A stretch of DNA of 64,000 bases from Ceratothoa steindachneri (lineage: Eukaryota > Arthropoda > Malacostraca > Isopoda > Cymothoidae), in the NCBI GenBank assembly GCA_963969495.1, contig OZ018321.1, positions 103,829,578 through 103,893,577 of the forward strand, read 5' to 3'. The notes under the pieces were generated by a model. That model had not been told where the DNA came from. It searched no databases and saw nothing but the letters and a program-made list of their open reading frames with translations. The position numbers and the translations under genes were made by a program. Positions within the stretch are counted from its first letter, which is position 1. Each line of letters starts with the position of its first letter. Shown here piece by piece: positions 1 to 11,160 of this stretch.

Positions 1-3
1 TAA

Positions 4-393
4 GGAATCTGGCGCGACAGTGAGAGTCATGTTAAGGTCTTCAAAACCTTCAAAAGGGAGCTGCAGACCCTGTTTCCATCGCTTATGGAGAAGTTTTGGT
101 TCCAGCAAGATGGAGCAAGCTCCCACACCCCAAAAATGTCCCGAGATTGGCTGAAAGAGAACTTTGGTGGCCGTCTGATCAGTCTCAAGACTGATTTTGA
201 GTGGCCACCTTACAGCCCAGAACTTAGCCCCCCAGATTTCTTTCTCTTGGGCTACCTTAAAGACAAAGTGTACACAGGGAGACGAAGGCCCACCACGGAA
301 CACAACGAAACGATCAGGGAGGAGATCAGAACCATTAGTCGGTCGGTTTGTAAGGACATCATGGACAACTTTGTGCTGCGCCTCAAGAAATGA
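4..393 (+). pseudogene. DD41D mariner-like transposase, C-terminal part
   Basis: C-terminal part of a Tc1/mariner DDE transposase, the nuclear enzyme that cuts and rejoins element ends at TA sites. The frame is open from position 4, just after a stop at 1-3, to the stop at 391-393. It shows the second catalytic box (FQQDGASSHT) and the third (LSPPDFF), with 41 residues between the two aspartates, which points to a DD41D clade rather than DD34D mariner or DD34E Tc1. The motif WPPYSPELSPPD is classic for the superfamily. The first aspartate and the N-terminal DNA-binding domain would lie before the window, so I cannot tell whether this copy is complete. Placement in the superfamily is very likely; the exact clade rests on spacing only. 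Confidence 0.85.
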
Positions 394-549
394 ACAGAGC
401 TAAATGGAGGTCATCTTGAACACGTGTTCTAGAATAAAGAAGAAAAGTAAAAAAACTCATGTTTTGATATGATGTTTTTAAACACAATAAACTAGTTATC
501 ACCAAAGTTTCATTAAATTCTTACAGAAAATTAAGAAATGAGGCCTATC

Positions 550-588
550 AAAAATTGGGGCTCGTTCTTTTGGAGAGACCCAATTTTT
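550..588. repeat. 10-bp inverted repeat downstream of the DD41D transposase
   Basis: AAAAATTGGG (550-559) is repeated in inverted form as CCCAATTTTT (579-588) around a 19-base loop. It lies about 150 bases after the transposase stop and just before a (TA)n tract. It may belong to the subterminal region of the DD41D element or be an unrelated hairpin. The outer end of the element could not be located. Confidence 0.55.
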
Positions 589-595
589 ATAGTAT

Positions 596-600
<5 letters not shown>

Positions 601-651
<51 letters not shown>
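601..651. repeat. (TA)n microsatellite
   Basis: About 25 uninterrupted TA units. Open frames across it encode only alternating Tyr-Ile and are not genes. It follows the putative 3' end of the DD41D mariner. Confidence 0.98.
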
Positions 652-654
<3 letters not shown>

Positions 655-1440
655 ATATATTCACTGGTAATTACGTTTCTTAGTTGCACTATAGTTGCCA
701 CTTGTGGTTTTATGAAACTACTACACAAGGTTACCTGGTCCCTTTAATTTCCTTGTCTACAGATTCTCTAACCCCGCGTTTCTATCATCCTATGGGTTCA
801 CGGAAATTGAAAGAAAACAAACAAACAACCAATGCTTCTAATTGCTATACTGACTATATCCCTCCACTATACCCGTGCACTATACTTTGACTTATATTAT
901 TATGACCTTTCATGGACGTTGTGGTTTGTCGTAGAATGGACTCTCGACGATATACCATATATAACTATTCGTTGAGGGAACTTATTTAATTATCTTTAGA
1001 GTGCGTGGATGTCTAGGCTGGCCGATATTATGTATCTTCGATATGCTTAAGAAGTGGAACTGAGCTCAAGGATAATAATATTGCTATCATTAATAAAATA
1101 GAGTTTTATTAATAAAAACTATCAACAACACACAAAACGGAAAATATTGACATAAACAGAGAAGGGAAAGGGTCTTGGGGAATCTAGTTAATCCGAGGAT
1201 TAAGATAGATTTAAAAAGGTAAAACAAATATAAAGTTAAAGGGATGGGATGGTTTGCTAAACCATTTAAAGCACAGGATAGAGTTGACAAAAGGGTTAAA
1301 TACTCAAAGGTAACGTTCGGCTTACGTAATTATACTTGTTGTGCAGAGGAAGGTGACGTGAAGGAATTTTCGGTCCGCTGGCGAGTTCCAGCCGGAGGGG
1401 GGGGGGAATTAAATGATCCTGACGTGGCGGTTTGGGAATG
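652..1440. other. No gene seen
   Basis: AT-rich sequence with only short, low-information open frames. A poly-G run occurs near 1398-1407. No recognisable protein, RNA or terminal repeat. Confidence 0.6.
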
Positions 1441-1990
1441 AGAACCGTTTCTTGACGAACGGCTTGGAGACAATGGCTGTTCTACGTTGTTCTCTTCTGA
1501 ACACAGAGGAGGTGGTGAGAACCGTCTCTTGTCTACGGGCTCGAGAACAATGGCTGTTCTAATGTTGTTCTCTTCTGAACAACAAGGGGGAAGGGTGAGA
1601 ACCGTTTCTTGTCAACAGGCTCAAAAGAACAATGGCTGTTCTACGTTGTTCTCTTCTAAACAACAGGGGAGGGGGGGGGGAGGTGAGAACCGTTTGTTGT
1701 CAACGGGCTCGAGAACAATGGCTGTTCTAATGTTGTTCTCTTCTGAACAACAAGGGGGAAGGGTGAGAACCGTTTCTTGTCAACAGGCTCAAAAGAACAA
1801 TGGCTGTTCTACGTTGTTCTTTTCTGAACAACAGGGGGGGGGGGAGAACCGTTTGTTGTCAACGGGCTCAAAAGAACAATGGCTGTTCTACGTTGTTCTC
1901 TTCTGAACAACAGGGGGGGGGGGTGAGAACCGTTTGTTGTTAACGGGTTCGAAAGAACAATGGATGTTCTAACGTTGTTCTCTTTCTAAA
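1441..1990. repeat. Minisatellite, about 82-bp unit, nearly 7 copies, dimeric order
   Basis: Tandem units start with CAATGGCTGTTCT or close variants at 1471, 1548, 1630, 1716, 1798, 1877 and 1958, giving spacings of 77, 82, 86, 82, 79 and 81. Units 1548-1715 and 1716-1876 resemble each other as pairs, so a dimer was itself duplicated. Each unit has a short palindrome (GTTGTTC, six-base loop, GAACAAC), a variable G-run and a second inverted pair (CCGTT/AACGG). A 139-residue frame is open from 1487 to 1906, but it simply follows the repeat and has no coding signature. Confidence 0.95.
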
Positions 1991-2766
1991 CAACAGGGTA
2001 AGCCTTGTGGACTTGGAGTCACGAAGGCTCGAACCTTGGCACTCAAGGGATATTGTCCTTCTTTTGGACAAGTGATGGTGAATCTCGAGGTCGAGGTCCC
2101 TTGGCGCACAAGGTAAGAGTGGATCGTAGTGATGTTTCACGACGAAAATCTGGATCTCCAATCTGAATCTTAGTGGTTAAGTTTCCATATAAATAGCCGG
2201 GACATCTCCTTGGCGTGGGGGACAATGGAGTGGGAGCTTCGAGGGAATGCACAGCCGAGCCTGAGAACAATGTCTTATCTGCCCATAAGCCTAACTCAAT
2301 CTGACGAGGTCGCGCATGGGGCGAACGGGGGAAGATAAATCTCCTTGTTTAAACATTGACTAAGGTGGCTGCGATAAGGCGCCAGGCTTCAAGCGAAGAT
2401 GCACGTGGGTAGCATCGTGGTTTTAAATAACATGTGATAGTGGTTGAAATTACGCGGCCTCAACCCGTTCTATCACATGGTTTGTAAGTGAAGTATAAAA
2501 TTTTCCCTCTAAAGGGGAATTATTTTTGTGGAAAGACGGACCCCTCGCGTCGAAGTGGCACTCTTGGTAAAGGTGGTAAAGGAAAATGTGGTTTGGTTTA
2601 AAACGTGAAATTAATAACACAAGTGAACAATTGTGCGTGCGTGGTCGTCGTTCACTAGAACGGGCCACGATAAAAGAGGCAACTTTGGAAAGAAGGCTCA
2701 TTAAGAGCAGGCAAAGTAAGAGCAAAAAATAAAGGAAAGAAGAAAATGAATAAGAAAAAGGCAAGA
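1991..2766. other. No gene seen
   Basis: Moderate-GC, then purine-rich sequence. Short minus-strand frames resemble nothing I know. It may be the untranslated front of the LINE that follows, but nothing in it proves this. Confidence 0.5.
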
Positions 2767-4990
2767 CTAACTAGAAGAATGGAAATATATAAAAATGAGG
2801 AAAATAACAAAGTTCATGGAGGAAGGAAGAGATGAAGGAAGATTGACAGAAGTAATGATCACCTGTGAGGAGGTAGACTTACATATCTGCACCACCCTAG
2901 GAATCGAGTTCCCGATGGACTTTGAAGAGTTAAATATTATTGACGGAATTGTAGATGGCAAATACACCTGATCTCACTTTCGAACATACAGACGGACATG
3001 GTACAGAGTTCACTACTATTGGAAAAACCTAAAGTCACGGCGGACAGATGTCACATCTTAAGGAGCGAGAACTTAAGGAGGTTAAGCAATTGCCAACCAC
3101 GGAAGATTAGGGTTTGTATAGGATGAAAACGGGAGTAAAGAAAAACAAAACTTAAAATAGTAGAGGTTTACATAAACGGACTGCAAGAAAAGAAAAAAAC
3201 ATTTTGAAACGTGCTATTTAGGGACGACCCTGACGTTGCAGTGGGATGTGAGCAGGGGCTAACGATAGAGAAGTTTGAATTGAAAGTGCAGAATTATTAT
3301 ACCTACAAGAAGAGTCACTCAAATGAGAGTTTCGACGGCGTAATTGCTCGGAGAATAGGATAGGGAAAACTCGATTTGATGGTAGAAATGGATATAGTGG
3401 TAAGAGCTAGAGCGGTGTTCCCCAAGAATGTTACTTAATAGAGCCGCAACTAAGCTAGATATAGCAGTGGCCAGTAAGAGTTTCCACCTTTCCAATGTAA
3501 CATGTATTTCCAGCCAGGCCCGGTGTTTCAAACGGACCACAAATATATAATGGGATCGCTAGTACCTAACCCAATACAAGTGCCTAGCACTGCCAGGAAA
3601 CAGTGCTCCAAGGCTGACAGGAACAAGATCAGGACAAACTGAAGGATTACCGGTCGCCAGGATTGGAAGGAAAAAATGTATGTGATATTCATCGGTAAAT
3701 TGAAAGGATTGAGGAAAATATAAGGGAAGCAGAGAAGAAATGCATTCCCAAAGTGACAATGAGACCCCCGCACCCATTACTGCAAGGTGGTCGCTAGAAA
3801 TAAGAACGGCTATAAGGGAAATAGAGTTCCAAAACAAAATATTGAGAGGGATAGGACCAACAGATGAAATGTACGGAAGAAAAAAAGAATGTAAAGAGAG
3901 GATGTGGGATGGATTGATTGACCGACTGGATAGGCAAAGGAACTCCAGTCTGTTGAGGCAATGAATTAAGAAACTCACAGGATCCTCGCCACTAAAGAAA
4001 ATGATGAGGATAAGGAATGATGGGGAGTTTGTAACGAAGGAAATAGGAATTGATGAGCTCTTCAGGGACCGCTGGAGCCTGATATTTAATATCACCAGAG
4101 GCGATAGTCTAATTTGACACGGAGCATGAAATGAGAATAATAGGGATATGAACCAACATCTGAACAAAACATACCCATTAGGAAGGAATGAGAGAAGTAA
4201 CGAAGATTAGGATAAAGAAAGCGGTGGAAAAATAAGAATGGGAGAACTTAGAGCGGTAATCCAAGCTTTTAAACAGAAAACACTGCATAGGTGTTGTAAC
4301 ATCGGCTACTTCCCGGATGGGATCAAGGTAGCTAGAAAGATATTTGTGCCAAAACCTGGTAAACAACCAACGGCGATAAATGGTTACAGATCTATCTCGC
4401 TGCTCAATTTTGTTCCTAAGGTGTTGGAAAATATTGTGGGCAGAAAATTGATGGATCACCTAGAAACCAACCGCAAGTGTAACCCTCAACAATACGGATT
4501 CAGAAGGAAGAAAAGAACAGAGATGGCCCTGGCTTTGATAACAGAACAGCTATCTAAAGCTAAGAGTAAGGGTAAAATGGTTGACTTAGTGACGCGAGAG
4601 GTAGGCGTTTGATAAGGTATAGAGAGATGGGATTAAGTATAAAATGGTGAGGATGGAACTAGGAGAGAAGATGAAAAGACTGCTGTCTAGCTTCATCAGC
4701 AACAGCCAGGCCTATATAACGATCGTTTGCCAGGAAAGCAACAGAGAAACAGCTTATGTGCAGTTTGCGGAATCACCCAAAATAAGCGGCAGAGACTAAA
4801 ACAGCAAGAAAGACGATTGGAACACGGCAAAGGAAATACTGACCTAAATAGATATGAAAGGAAATGGAAAATAATGGCAAATAAAAATAAGTTTTCAGTA
4901 ATACCCATAAACAGAATAATGGTAGTAAACACCTATCACTATCCCTTACACCCCTTTACACAAATTTCAATTTCTACACTATACGATAAC
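2767..4990 (+). pseudogene. I/Jockey-superfamily LINE, decayed endonuclease-RT
   Basis: Remnant of a non-LTR retrotransposon ORF2, which nicks target DNA and reverse-transcribes its RNA. Frame-shifted pieces run in order. A degenerate endonuclease end near 3510-3590 reads IYNG...PIQV, where a Ser-Asp-His motif is expected. A basic linker follows at 3740-4230. The RT fingers are at 4238-4612 and include RKIFVPKPGK, NGYRSISLLNFVPKVLE and NPQQYGFRRKKRTE. FDKV plus a palm segment is at 4606-4725. The conserved YERKWKI stretch sits at 4850-4880. The FADD catalytic box should fall near 4725-4850 but is missing, so a deletion removed it. Upstream frames (2790-2970, 3200-3360) may be earlier ORF parts but are not recognised. 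LINE RT identity is sure; the clade is an inference from motif style. Confidence 0.75.
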
Positions 4991-5519
4991 ACCTACTACT
5001 AATTTATTACACCTTAAGAACCTCCGCAGGTGAGCTCCTATTTGATATTAAGTTTATTTATGATAGATGATAGGTTGCGGTTTGTTTTTTTACATAAAAA
5101 TATTTGTACACTTGTTACTTATTAGTCACAAGTATCTCACTTGGATATCTTGCCTATCTCTCGTTTAGGTACTTTCACCCAGCCTACTCGTTACTTTTTA
5201 AAATTATTTTCAACTAGATATTAAATAGAATGGCTTTAATAGAGGCAAAGAATATTTTAAAGAGACTGAAGAAAATTTTGATAATTATTCTACCAGGATT
5301 TTTTTTTTCAAATTGTTTGTGATGAAAATATGTAGCTGTTTTTAAATTAATTGGTCTTAAAACATGCAAATTAGTTCAAAATTTGGCATCTACTTGCACT
5401 TGTAGTAAATTAGAACACACAATAAAGAATCATTATAAACCTAGATCAATATCTATTTGTGAGATTTATTTTTTTAATCGTAAACATTTACTCGGAGAAT
5501 CAGTAGCTGGAATAATAGG
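4991..5519. other. No gene seen
   Basis: AT-rich sequence after the LINE. No open frame of note and no repeat structure recognised. Confidence 0.6.
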
Positions 5520-5777
5520 TTGTGCTCACATGTGATTAAAGATAGATTTGACTTAGCATTCGATAAAGCTGTTGAAATTACTACAGCTAGGAAAGCAGAT
5601 ACTAAACATGTCAGAGAGATGGGTCGAAGTTTGGGGATGCAAATTCAGTATATGTTAAAGATAAAAACTAATAATAATAAACGTAAAAAATCTTGTTCAA
5701 GTCATAAATTACTTATGAGCAGTTGCAACGGATGTGATCATAAAGTCAGCCAGGAGACCCAATATGCCTTTATCTAA
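5520..5777 (+). pseudogene. Possible gypsy gag remnant
   Basis: An 85-residue frame with a basic segment (KTNNNKRKK) followed by a Cys/His-rich tail (SCSS...SCNGCDHK) that resembles a decayed nucleocapsid zinc knuckle. It lies about 600 bases before, and in the same orientation as, a clear Ty3/gypsy reverse transcriptase, which is where gag would be expected. No clean CX2CX4HX4C knuckle remains, so this depends mainly on position. It could be chance. Confidence 0.35.
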
Positions 5778-6364
5778 TCAGAATTCTAAGGACTATATAC
5801 CTATGCATAATTAGTTCTAGCGCTATGTCACAAGCTAAACTAATGGTTTATTAGACCTTGTTAAATGATGTGAAAGTGTAGATGGAGTTTAATACATGTG
5901 CTGTTAGGAGTTTCATGAGCATGGAGTATTATCGATTATAGCTACAGGAATAGAATAGGGCAATTCTAAGCGAATCACCAATAGATCTAAAATGGCGTGG
6001 TGGAGATAAACTGTATATATATGTAGGATTTGAAATTATACTTGCAGTTGCTGATATTTCAACCATCTGTGTACACTTCCTCACCATGCTTGCGAAATGT
6101 CCTGGACCTTTCTAAGTAGGAATAGGTGTCATAAAAGCGCTTGTCTTAAAAAAACATTACAGTGTTGCAATTTTATAATAATAATAATGTTGAATTAAAA
6201 GTTCAACAACTATTCCCATCTTTGTTTTTTAAAGGTTTAGGTTGTTATAAGGATAATTGTTTCGATATTGAGGTGGCACAAATGTACTAAAAAAGTATTA
6301 AAAAGCTAAATCTGTTCCGTATTTCCTTACGAAAAAGGGAGATGAGGAAATAAATTAGTGAAAG

Positions 6365-6985
6365 TTGGTATTATAAGTTCAGTGAGTAGTTCCGAGTGGA
6401 CTGCAGCCATAGTCCCAGTCTTAAAATCCAATGGCGACATTAGATTATGTGAGGATTACAAACGCATCGCTAAAAAATGAGTCAAAATTGATACCTATCC
6501 TATTTCCAAACTTAGTGACTTACTCGCAACGTTTGCTGGTGGGGAAGATTTCGCTAAGTTGGAAATATAACAAGCATATGCTCAACTTCAGCTTACGAAA
6601 GAAGCGAGGAAGTACAGTCACAAGAGCTTATTTGCATACAATCGTATGTGCCCTGGTATTTCAGCAGCACCGTGGATTTTTTTTACAGAGACATGGAGCA
6701 ATTCCATGGAATTCCTGCCGTTCCTTGCCATTTAGATGATATCATGGTATGTGGGGCCACTAATGATAAACACTACGAGATTATACCATCTTTTACATTG
6801 CCTACAGTCTGTGAGCATTAGGCTAAAAATAAGCAAATGCAACCTTAATGAGAAAGGAGTTTCCAACTTAGGCTTTGTTAGTAATGACAGCAGTATTTAT
6901 CTTACCAAGTAAGTGGCGGATCCAGTTCCCTTGAGTAGTCTGAGAAAAGGGCATTGATCATTAATAATGGTTATCGTGCATAGTA
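6365..6985 (+). pseudogene. pol: Ty3/gypsy reverse transcriptase, first part
   Basis: Fingers and palm of a Ty3/gypsy (Metaviridae) polymerase, with a few frame changes. Visible in order are AAIVPVLKSNGDIRLCEDYK, the YPISKLSDLLA helix, the QAYAQLQLTKEARKY segment, GISAAPWIF and the catalytic box HLDDIMV at 6729-6750, where family members usually have YLDD. HCLQSVSIRLKISKCN then lies at about 6800-6840, followed by a near match to the SNLGFV strand. Stops interrupt the frames near 6475 and 6570. The order matches an LTR retrotransposon pol running left to right. The rest of the connection region resumes at 7586, after an insertion of simple repeat DNA. Confidence 0.88.
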
Positions 6986-7175
6986 TTGATAATAAATAGC
7001 GGTATCTCACACAGGAGTGAGCATTAACTCTCTCAAATTAGAATTTTTTCCACACATCAGAAAAATATGAATTGGGGTTTATTATAGTGTTTGGACGTTA
7101 TTTTTGAGATTTACCTGTGTTTTATACATTTATCATATAAGGTACATTCCATCGTAACGGGTTATAAAAACCCTG

Positions 7176-7176
<1 letters not shown>

Positions 7177-7239
<63 letters not shown>
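7177..7239. repeat. (TA)n microsatellite, left of hairpin
   Basis: More than 30 TA units within the gypsy remnant. Together with the hairpin and second tract that follow, it separates the two recognisable halves of the pol gene. Confidence 0.98.
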
Positions 7240-7243
<4 letters not shown>

Positions 7244-7299
7244 ATTAACCCACAGGAAAATGAGAAGATGAATTCATTTTCCTGTGGGTTAATTTTCAT
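7238..7299. repeat. Perfect 26-bp inverted repeat (hairpin)
   Basis: The arm at 7238-7263 begins ATGAAAATTAACCCACAGG and is repeated exactly in inverted form at 7274-7299, with a 10-base spacer. It is bordered by (TA)n on the left and, after about 60 bases, by another long (TA)n on the right. The perfect match implies recent origin or gene-conversion-like maintenance. No coding content. It may be a tiny foldback element inserted at TA. Confidence 0.95.
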
Positions 7300-7348
7300 A
7301 TTATTGCTTTCCTCACGAGCCCCTTTGTAAATTTTTTCAGCATTATAT

Positions 7349-7456
<108 letters not shown>

Positions 7457-7585
7457 CTAGTTGTGAATAGCAGAATACAAGGATGACTTAAATGATAAAT
7501 ATAAACATAAACGGGTTAGAAATGGGGGGTGGGGGCGCTTCAACACCTAGTGCAAGTTATTGCTTAAGCTCCATTGACAAGTGAT

Positions 7586-7700
7586 TTGAAGCAATTACGA
7601 CCCTATTTTGGTTTCCTGAACTTCTATCGAAAATTTTTGATAAATACGGCCACTGTCCTAGTACCATTGAGTGAATTATTAATGTAGTAGGACGAGCTCG
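7586..7700 (+). pseudogene. pol: Ty3/gypsy pol, RT-RNase H connection
   Basis: Continuation of the gypsy polymerase. LRPYFGFLNFYRKFL and ATVLVPLSELL match the conserved stretch after the RT palm (usually close to LGxxNYYRKFI and PLxxLL). The frame is shifted relative to the piece at 6365-6985, and about 600 bases of microsatellite and hairpin DNA lie between them. RNase H proper, integrase and the rest of pol are absent, so most of the element is deleted. Confidence 0.75.
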
Positions 7701-7779
7701 GAGGACCACCTTCACCCCGCCCCCCTTTTTGAGCAGAGACCGCGTGGTCTCAAACAAAATCCTATGGAAGGACAATAAC

Positions 7780-8700
7780 GAAGATTTTCATGTGGAAACC
7801 AGTGAGACACGCCACCTGCGTTTACCTAACTCAGCTGACTCCCCCCCTCCCTCTGACCTGCGGACAAATTAATCTCCCACAGACAAGAGCCTCCAGTCAA
7901 CCCCATGCATCAAGGCCAGAATTGGGGCCAGACGAGCATCTTTTCAAACCCTTATCTGAAACAGAGCTAATCCGTTCGGCGCCAGGATTTCCCTTGAGAC
8001 AGCAGACGTGCCCGAAGGCCTTTGGGCGAATTAGCCGGCTGTGTATATATATTCAGGGTTCCCCGATACTCGAGAGAGAGTACAGCTCACGTCCTTCGAC
8101 GATACGTCCCCCTTTCGTTTCGAGCCGAGCCCCTGAAGTTTGAAGGTCTCGTCGGCTAGATTACCACCGTGAACTTTTGACCATCCTCTATAGGCAAGAT
8201 CGTGAAGCGTTTTCTTCAAGGAGTTCGTGCGATAAACTCCTCTCACCCCGTTCACGAAAGTACGGCGCCCCTTCTGAGTGCACTCCATCAAGCCTAAGTG
8301 TATCTCGCTACTCCACCCACGAGTAATTGATCTCGCTCCAACTTCACCTCACTCTTCCTTGAGGTAATCGACTCCCACCTCAAGATCTTATCGCCGCGCT
8401 GCAAGATCTTCTCATCCCGTGCAATCCGGGTCTTGGTCCCGTCACAACCTCCCCCTGCTCCAAGAAGCTAATCCGCAAGGTAAAGATCTTTCCACACATT
8501 TTTTAAATCTCTCCCTGGAGGTTATTCTTCGCTGTCCATAATTTTTTAATTACCGAGTCTCATTTTCATTTCGCTATTGCATTAGTCCATTTCCGCTCTG
8601 CTCATTGCAATTGCATAATACCTCAATCTTAACCCGTGTATATATTTTTGATTAACTATTTTTGTTGTTGGAATTAAATCATTTAGTTTGGGCTAGTCTC
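7780..8700 (+). other. GC-rich LTR-like block
   Basis: A compositionally distinct, C-rich stretch right after the gypsy pol remnant. It contains a TATA-like box (GTATATATATTCAG, about 8043-8056) followed by a pyrimidine-rich leader, as in an LTR promoter, then AT-rich DNA. A 117-codon frame (7790-8143) is open but resembles nothing I know. No second copy lies in the window to define LTR borders, so this is a positional guess. Confidence 0.3.
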
Positions 8701-9690
8701 TTTAAATAACCTTGAATGAATCCTGGCATTTTACGGACCCTTTAAGGCCAACCTTTTGTTTAAACCTCCCATTGAACTGGAGCGAAACCTACCTCCCCAC
8801 TCTTTATTCAGGCGCGGCCTCTCAGCGTTCGTCCGCCTATTTATGCGTGTACAGACTACGAAACCACGCTTTAGGTCGTACAGTCTAGGGTGGAGCGAAA
8901 AACATTTTTTCTGAAATTTATTTTTCCACCACGATTTTTTTAAAGAGCTATCTGTCAAATTAAACCCCCTAAAAGGATTTTTCGATATAATAATTTTTAA
9001 GAATGATAAGTTTCGTAGATATTATATCTAAAAATTAAATTCCAATTTTGAATTGATACCTCCAAACAAATAATTATTGTATTTTAAAGAACAAGTAAAC
9101 AAAATTTTAAAGTAATCGATTGATATTTAGAGGTTCCTCAATGACATATTATAGCGGCGTGCGTGACAATTATGTTTCAGTAGCGCGGAGGATCTCGTTG
9201 AGAATGGATGTGTGTGTGTGTATGTGTGGCTCTGTCTAGTGTCTATTGTTTTGATCACATTCTTCTCTTTGTATTTAAGAACACTTATTTATAGTGTAAA
9301 ATAAATATTTATACACGTTTTATTATATTTCAGAGCTAAATAATATGTAAGAAAATAATTGAAAAAATATTTAATTATGGCATTTAAGCATAGAACGCGT
9401 CATAAAATTGAAAGCCCTTTGTTTCGCGCACCCTGCGCCATTAGTGAATGAGTGTTGCCATCTTATAAATATGTTATAAAATATGTTTTATTTGAGCAAG
9501 AAAAGGGTAAGAACCGCAATAGAAAAGACCCGCAATTAAACAAATTATCCCATTAGTCGCGGAGAAGTTAATTTGTATTTGGAAAACGGCATCAATCCCT
9601 CGTGTGTCAATAGAGGCAGTTAGAAAAAGAATTTTAAATTATTATTCAAAATATCAGGCTTTAATGAGAAATATTAATAGGAAAAATATG
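8701..9690. other. No gene seen
   Basis: AT-rich sequence with a short (TG)n near 9210-9225. No recognisable coding or terminal repeats before the mariner begins. Confidence 0.6.
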
Positions 9691-9693
9691 ATA

Positions 9694-10995
9694 AGGAGGA
9701 CGGTCAATAAGCTTTGCGAATCGGTAGGGCAAAACAGAGGAAGGGGGATGGCTGTTGGTGGCGGTGTTAGGACAAGTTATGACAAGTCAGGACCTACCGC
9801 CGCACGCTCCTGCCTCGTCGATTTAAGAAGCAGTAGCTGATCGCAGATCGTCAGTCACAAATCTTTCAACAATGGAGAAGGTTGAACACCGCGCAGTAAT
9901 CAACTTTTTGACCAAGGGAGGCAAGAATGCAAAAGAGATCCATGAACGCATGGTTGCAGTGTACACCGACACCGCCCCTTCCTACGCAACCATTGCTCGC
10001 TGGAATAAGGAGTTCCGCCATGGTCGTGAGTCCCTTGAAGATGACCCCGTTTAGGACGCACGTCAGACGTGACCAACGAGGACAATGTGGCCTGTGTGGA
10101 GAGGAGGATCCTCAAAAATCGACGGGTGAAGGTCGAAAAAATCAAGCGACAACTTGGAATATCACATGGAAGTGTTATCAACATCATCTATTGCAATTTT
10201 GCCATGACCAATTTCTCTGCCCTTTGGGTCCCTAGAAACCTCACGAAACCTCACGCCTAATGATCGACTTCAACGTCGTTAAAATCGGAGGAGCTGCTGC
10301 TCCTGTGCAACCAAGACCCAGCGGGATTTGAGTCACGCATAGTGACACGGGATGAAACGTGGGTCCATCACTGGGATCCCGAGACCAAGCTCGAAAGCAT
10401 GGCCTGGAAGCACAGGGGCTCTCCGACCCCCATCAAGTTCCGGACCCAACCCTCAGCTGGAAAGATCATGGACACCACCTTCTGGGATTCTGAAGGAGTG
10501 TTGATGGTGGACTATGCACCTCGTGGAAGGACCATCACAGGCCAATATTACGCCGAGGAACTGGCTGGGTTGAAGAAGTGCATCCCTCAGAAGCGGCGCG
10601 GCAAGTTGATACGCGGTGTCCTGCTCCTCCACAACAATGCCCCTGGCCACAAGGCCAGAGTTGCACAAGCTGCCCTGCGCGAGTGCGGATTCAAGGAGCT
10701 CAACCATTCCCCCTACAGTCCAGATCTGGCCCCTAGCGACTACTTTTTATTCCGCCAGCTCAAGGCTGCACTACGTGGACGCCGGTTTGGGAACGATGAA
10801 GATGTCCTACTCGCCGTTCAGGAGTGGATTGAACAGCAGTCGGGAGATTTCTGGTGGTCGGGAATTCAAAGCCTCAGGGACAAGTGGCACAACTGCATTG
10901 GAGTTGAGGGTAGTTATATTGAAAAATAATAAAACACTTTTCCTCATATCTCATTTCCTTATATCCGAATTGCAAAACTTATTGACCGCTCCTCG
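9694..10995 (+). mobile_element. Mariner element (DD34D type), full length, 1302 bp
   Basis: The ends form terminal inverted repeats: the left begins AGGAGGACGGTCAATAAG, and the right, read on the other strand, begins CGAGGAGCGGTCAATAAG. A TA dinucleotide flanks each side (9692-9693 and 10996-10997), the target-site duplication made by Tc1/mariner insertion. The length is the usual 1.3 kb. The 5' leader up to the transposase ATG at 9872 is shared with the second copy at 40051-40921 in the opposite orientation. Confidence 0.93.
9872..10929 (+). pseudogene. Mariner transposase, broken, second catalytic Asp replaced
   Basis: The start ATG opens with MEKVEHRAVI. An N-terminal helix-turn-helix region (9872-10054) is cut by stops after EDDP, with a frame change. 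The second helix region continues at 10069-10260 (RQLGISHGSVINII, then the WVPRNL linker). The catalytic domain is open from 10342 to 10929. It has DETWVHHWDPETK with the first Asp, then LLLHNNAPGHKA, where the second Asp of the usual HDNAP motif is Asn, and then SPDLAPSDYF with the third Asp 34 residues on. The protein ends GSYIEK, as mariner proteins typically do. With stops, a frameshift and the D-to-N change it cannot encode an active enzyme. Confidence 0.95.
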
Positions 10996-11160
10996 TATCG
11001 TTCAAACAGAAATGCGACTATTTTACAAAGAATTCAGAATAATTGCTTGATATTTCGTGTTGTAAATGCGATATCTTTGAAAACTGTTGTTGTAGCAAAG
11101 AAATGAAGGTGCCACCATTGGAGCAAACGTTTCTGGAAGACTAACGAACAACTAAAAAAA